Assembly (NCBI GenBank): GCA_003535955.1
Contig: DPZM01000028.1
Location: 1 to 9,410 of the forward strand
Direction: 5' to 3'
Length of the DNA: 9,410 nucleotides
DNA from: Lachnospiraceae bacterium
GTDB taxonomy: Bacteria; Bacillota; Clostridia; Lachnospirales; Lachnospiraceae
The first letter of the stretch is position 1. Each line of letters begins with the position of its first letter. Shown here in pieces: positions 6,816-9,410 of this stretch. Under the pieces are notes generated by a model. The model saw nothing but the letters and a program-made list of their open reading frames with translations, did no database searches and was not told the DNA's origin. The position numbers were made by a program, and so were the translations under genes.

Positions 6816-8003
6816 ATGGATGATATCGTAAGTCATATCATATATATGGACAATGCGGCAACTGTAAGGCTTAAGGATGAGGCCCTTACCGCCATGATGC
6901 CATATCTGAAAGGCTCCTATGCCAACCCGGGCGGAATATATGATTTTGCCCAGAGAGTAAGGAAGGATGTTGCTGCGGCCAGGGAAGACATCGCCAAAGC
7001 TATAGGAGCTCATCCCACGGAGATCTTCTTTACAAGCGGCGGCAGTGAATCCGACAATCAGGCCATACGTGGCGTGGCAGAGCTTAAGTCCGCTTCCCTT
7101 CCCCATATCATAACCTCATCATTTGAACATCACGCTGTTTTAAATATATGCAGATATCTTGAGAGAAAGGGCCTGGCACGTGTTAGTTATGTAAACCCTG
7201 ATCCTTCGGGCTTCATCGATCCGGATGTCTTGGAGAGGCAGATAGAGAAGGATACGGTCCTTATCTCTGTGATGATGGTAAATAACGAGCTTGGGACCAT
7301 ACAACCGGTTCGTGAATTAGGAGCCATCGCTAAGGAGCACGGCATCCTTTTCCATACGGATGCGGTAGCGGCCACGGGGCATCTTCCCATTGATGTTAAG
7401 GAGATGAACATAGACCTTATGTCGGCAAGCGGACACAAATTCGGAGGGCCCAAGGGTGCCGGCTTTCTGTATGTAAGGGCAAATCTTAAGCTCCCTGCTC
7501 TTATTTACGGCGGCAGTCAGGAAAGGGGCAGAAGGGCCGGCACGGAGAACGTTCCGGGAATTATCGGTATGGCCGCTGCCCTTAAGACTATGAATGACAA
7601 TATGGAAAAAAACCTTGCCAAAAGGCGGGAACTTGATGCGTATTTTTATGGTGAAACAGGGGACGGTTCCCCGTTTCATATTAATGCGGTTGATCATTCT
7701 TTGTTTTGCTCCGGGGGAAATGAAACGGGGAACCGTCCCCTGTTTCACCTGCCGGGACATTTCAGCTTAACCCTTCCGGGGGTGAATGCCGAGGAACTTA
7801 TCGTAAGGCTTGGTATGAAGGGAATCTGTATATCGGCAGGAGCAGCATGCGCATCATCAGATGATGAAGGGTCGTATGTCCTTAAGGCTGTCGGGCTCAG
7901 GGGGGATGCGCTTAAGTCGACGATACGGATAAGCATGAATGAGGACAATACAAAAGAAGAGATAGATATCTTTTTTAAGGAACTGGATAGTCTGATGAAA
8001 TAG
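6816..8003 (+). CDS. Cysteine desulfurase (NifS/IscS family) with a REPIN-like element inside the coding sequence
   Basis: This PLP enzyme removes sulfur from cysteine as an enzyme-bound persulfide for Fe-S cluster assembly or tRNA thiolation. The order of motifs is complete: MDNAATVRL at the N-terminus, TSGGSESDNQAI for PLP phosphate binding, His105 in FEHHAVLN, HTDAVAATGH, the PLP lysine Lys208 in SGHKFGGPKGAGF, RRAGTENVPGIIG, and catalytic Cys345 in SAGAACASSDD. The ATG at 6816 is used; GTG at 6810 is possible and 6846 would remove a conserved strand. The ribosome site is weak. At 395 residues it is slightly extended: residues about 279-311 contain two similar peptides, ETGDGSPFH and NETGNRPLFH, encoded by the arms of a 30-bp inverted repeat. 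The reading frame stays open. The physiological acceptor is uncertain because no scaffold (iscU, nifU) or thiI gene is adjacent. Confidence 0.92.
   Translation: MDDIVSHIIYMDNAATVRLKDEALTAMMPYLKGSYANPGGIYDFAQRVRKDVAAAREDIAKAIGAHPTEIFFTSGGSESDNQAIRGVAELKSASLPHIITSSFEHHAVLNICRYLERKGLARVSYVNPDPSGFIDPDVLERQIEKDTVLISVMMVNNELGTIQPVRELGAIAKEHGILFHTDAVAATGHLPIDVKEMNIDLMSASGHKFGGPKGAGFLYVRANLKLPALIYGGSQERGRRAGTENVPGIIGMAAALKTMNDNMEKNLAKRRELDAYFYGETGDGSPFHINAVDHSLFCSGGNETGNRPLFHLPGHFSLTLPGVNAEELIVRLGMKGICISAGAACASSDDEGSYVLKAVGLRGDALKSTIRISMNEDNTKEEIDIFFKELDSLMK
7650..7749. repeat. REPIN-like element: two 30-bp perfect inverted arms within the desulfurase gene
   Basis: Bases 7650-7679 and 7720-7749 are exact reverse complements over 30 bp, separated by 40 bp (7680-7719). 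Each arm is itself nearly palindromic: GAAAC, a bulged A, GGGGA, loop CGGT, TCCCC, GTTTC, so either arm can fold alone or both can form one long stem. This is the layout of REP doublets (REPINs), which in other bacteria are spread by RAYT Y1 transposases. The arm core GGGGACGGTTCCCC resembles repeats I recall from Firmicutes genomes, but I could not search for other copies. No transposase gene is in this window. No target-site duplication is evident. Confidence 0.8.
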
Positions 8004-8021
8004 AAAATACGGAGGAATGAG

Positions 8022-8822
8022 ATGATACTGGGTGATTACCATCTGCACTCTGTCCATTCGGAGGATGGAGAGGCGACAATGGATGAGCAGATCGAGGCAG
8101 GCATCAGGGCTGGCCTTAAATATATGTGTTTTACGGAGCATATGGATATGGACTGGCCCATTGACGACGGTTTCCTGCTCGATACGGATAAATACTTTGA
8201 GGATTATAAACGCTGCAGGGACAAATACGCAGACAGGATGGAAGTGCTCTTTGGAGTGGAGTACGGCTTCCAGAGCCATCTTACCGGTCACAACAGGGAA
8301 TATGCGGATTCGTATCCATTTGACTTTATCATAGGCTCCCAGCATTTATGCTTTGGCCAGGATGTTTATTATCCCGAATACTTTGAGGGAATGAGTGAGA
8401 AGGAGGCCTACCGCAAATACTTTGAGTGTACGCTTGAGTCCATATGTCTCTTTGATGAATATGATGTAATGGGTCATATCGATTATGTGGTAAGATACGG
8501 CCCGAATAAAAACAGGGATTATACCTATAAGGATCATGCGGAGGTGCTTGATGAGATCATTAACCAGCTTATAAAAAGGGGGAAGGGTATAGAGATCAAT
8601 ACGGGCGGCCTTCGCAAGCTTAAGAATGATTTCAACCCAAGCATAGAGATACTTAAAAGGTACAGAGAGCTCGGAGGGGAGATCCTGACCATAGGGTCTG
8701 ATGCCCATAGGACCTGCGACGTGGCAGGTGATTTTGACAGGGCGGGTGCGGTACTTAAGGAGCTTGGATATACACATTACTGTATATTTAAGGGACGTAA
8801 GCCCGAGTTTTTGGATTTGTAA
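8022..8822 (+). CDS. PHP-domain histidinol-phosphatase (HisJ/HisK type)
   Basis: The 266-residue protein is a PHP-fold metal phosphatase, most likely removing phosphate from L-histidinol phosphate in the penultimate step pair of histidine synthesis. Metal-binding motifs appear in family order: DYHLHS (His7, His9) at the N-terminus, FTEHMD near residue 40, FGVEYG, IGSQH, VMGHIDYV and a C-terminal GSDAHR. The length equals that of Bacillus-type HisJ/HisK enzymes. The ATG at 8022 has a strong GGAGG (8011-8015) 6 nt upstream. It lies 18 bp after the desulfurase stop, so it probably shares that transcript. No other his gene is nearby, as is common for PHP-type histidinol phosphatases. A different phosphoesterase role within the PHP superfamily remains possible. 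Confidence 0.82.
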   Translation: MILGDYHLHSVHSEDGEATMDEQIEAGIRAGLKYMCFTEHMDMDWPIDDGFLLDTDKYFEDYKRCRDKYADRMEVLFGVEYGFQSHLTGHNREYADSYPFDFIIGSQHLCFGQDVYYPEYFEGMSEKEAYRKYFECTLESICLFDEYDVMGHIDYVVRYGPNKNRDYTYKDHAEVLDEIINQLIKRGKGIEINTGGLRKLKNDFNPSIEILKRYRELGGEILTIGSDAHRTCDVAGDFDRAGAVLKELGYTHYCIFKGRKPEFLDL

Positions 8823-8830
8823 ATTTACCC

Positions 8831-8859
8831 TTGTATTTTAGCCCGTTAGCGGTTACAAT
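8831..8859 (+). promoter_or_regulatory. Sigma-A-type promoter for gap
   Basis: TTGTAT (8831-8836) and TACAAT (8854-8859) have a 17-bp spacer. The predicted transcript start near 8866 gives a leader of about 58 nt. The promoter begins 9 bp after the PHP gene, so gap probably has its own high-level transcription. Confidence 0.7.
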
Positions 8860-8876
8860 AATGGATGCGTAAGTCT

Positions 8877-8893
8877 GCGCGCGTATAGCGTGC
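8877..8893 (+). other. Small hairpin in the gap leader
   Basis: GCGCGC (8877-8882) pairs with GCGTGC (8888-8893) around GTATA, six pairs with one G-T wobble. It would lie about 10 nt from the predicted 5' end of the gap mRNA, where such hairpins can slow 5'-end decay. That role is inferred only from position. Confidence 0.45.
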
Positions 8894-8923
8894 TTGATTA
8901 ATATTTTTTAGGAGGAATGAATT

Positions 8924-9410
8924 ATGGCAGTAAAAGTAGCAATTAACGGTTTTGGACGTATCGGTCGTCTTGCATTCAGGCAGATGTTTGGTGCAGCAGG
9001 ATACGAGGTAGTAGCGATCAACGATCTTACAACACCCAAGATGCTTGCTCATCTTCTTAAGTATGACAGCGCACAGGGTAAATATGCTCTGGCTGACAAG
9101 GTTTCCGCAGGTGAGGATTCAATCACTGTTGACGGTAAGACCCTTAAGATCTACAAGGAGCCCGATGCAAATAACTGTCCTTGGAAGGAACTTGATGTAG
9201 ATGTTGTTCTTGAGTGCTCAGGTTTCTACACATCCAAGGAGAAGGCTCAGGCACATATCAATGCCGGCGCTAAGAAGGTAGTTATCTCTGCTCCCGCAGG
9301 TAATGATCTTCCCACTATCGTTTACAATGTTAACCATACAACACTTACCAAGGATGACAAGATCATCTCAGCAGCTTCATGTACAACCAACTGTCTTGCA
9401 CCTATGGCTA
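8924..9410 (+). CDS. gap: Glyceraldehyde-3-phosphate dehydrogenase, N-terminal part (cut by window end)
   Basis: This glycolytic enzyme oxidises glyceraldehyde-3-phosphate to 1,3-bisphosphoglycerate with NAD and phosphate. The frame is open from ATG 8924 to the window edge, 162 codons, about half of the usual 330-340. MAVKVAINGFGRIGRLAF is the Rossmann dinucleotide-binding start, VVAINDLT carries the Asp that favours NAD over NADP, and SCTTNCLAP holds the catalytic Cys153. AGGAGG at 8910-8915 lies 8 nt before the start. Codon choice is more uniform than in its neighbours (for example many GCA, GTA and CTT codons), as expected of a highly expressed gene. It has its own promoter and leader hairpin. 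Whether it is followed by pgk and tpi cannot be seen. Confidence 0.96.
   Translation, partial: MAVKVAINGFGRIGRLAFRQMFGAAGYEVVAINDLTTPKMLAHLLKYDSAQGKYALADKVSAGEDSITVDGKTLKIYKEPDANNCPWKELDVDVVLECSGFYTSKEKAQAHINAGAKKVVISAPAGNDLPTIVYNVNHTTLTKDDKIISAASCTTNCLAPMA

Noticed and set aside
7317..7760. 147-codon minus-strand frame across the inverted repeat
   Set aside because: It is antisense to conserved desulfurase motifs, with no start signal. The repeat stays open in several frames because it contains few stop triplets.
2319..8822. Frequent CTTAAG hexamers as a possible dispersed motif
   Set aside because: Most fall on Leu-Lys codon pairs (CTT AAG) or similar, in line with the codon preference of this genome.

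Overview
The window looks like chromosomal DNA from a Clostridia bacterium, most likely a Lachnospiraceae member. This is inferred from protein style (ArgRS, GGDEF sensor, COG4099-type hydrolase, XerD), the strong AGGAGG ribosome sites and the heavy use of CTT, AAG and AGG codons. No rRNA or other marker is present to confirm it. Every convincing gene is on the + strand: two edge-truncated genes (nagB at the left, gap at the right) and eight complete ones.

Layout. 1-378: the C-terminal half of glucosamine-6-phosphate deaminase (nagB). 482-706: an unrecognised 74-residue basic protein behind a ribosome site that matches the whole 16S tail, followed by an intrinsic terminator. 769-4085: a new promoter drives a membrane-anchored GGDEF diguanylate cyclase whose stop overlaps the argS start (ATGA). 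4092-4129: a 9-bp inverted repeat leads into a Nudix ADP-ribose pyrophosphatase (4179-4745), closed by a long-stem terminator. 4945-5919: promoter and xerD, with an 11-bp GCGA hairpin over the xerD stop codon. 5958-8822: a cytoplasmic alpha/beta hydrolase, a cysteine desulfurase and a PHP-type histidinol phosphatase, closely spaced. 8831-9410: promoter, leader and the 5' part of glyceraldehyde-3-phosphate dehydrogenase.

The genes are mainly housekeeping: amino-sugar catabolism, tRNA charging, nucleotide clean-up, chromosome dimer resolution, sulfur transfer, histidine synthesis and glycolysis. A c-di-GMP signalling protein sits among them. No CRISPR array, toxin pair, phage gene, tRNA or rRNA is visible.

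The most unusual feature is inside the cysteine desulfurase gene. Two 30-bp arms (7650-7679 and 7720-7749) are exact reverse complements 40 bp apart, and each arm can fold into its own hairpin. This is the architecture of a REPIN (inverted doublet of REP sequences), and here it is translated in frame. Removing just the two arms (60 bp) keeps the frame and gives a protein close to ordinary family length; removing the whole 100-bp unit would shift the frame.
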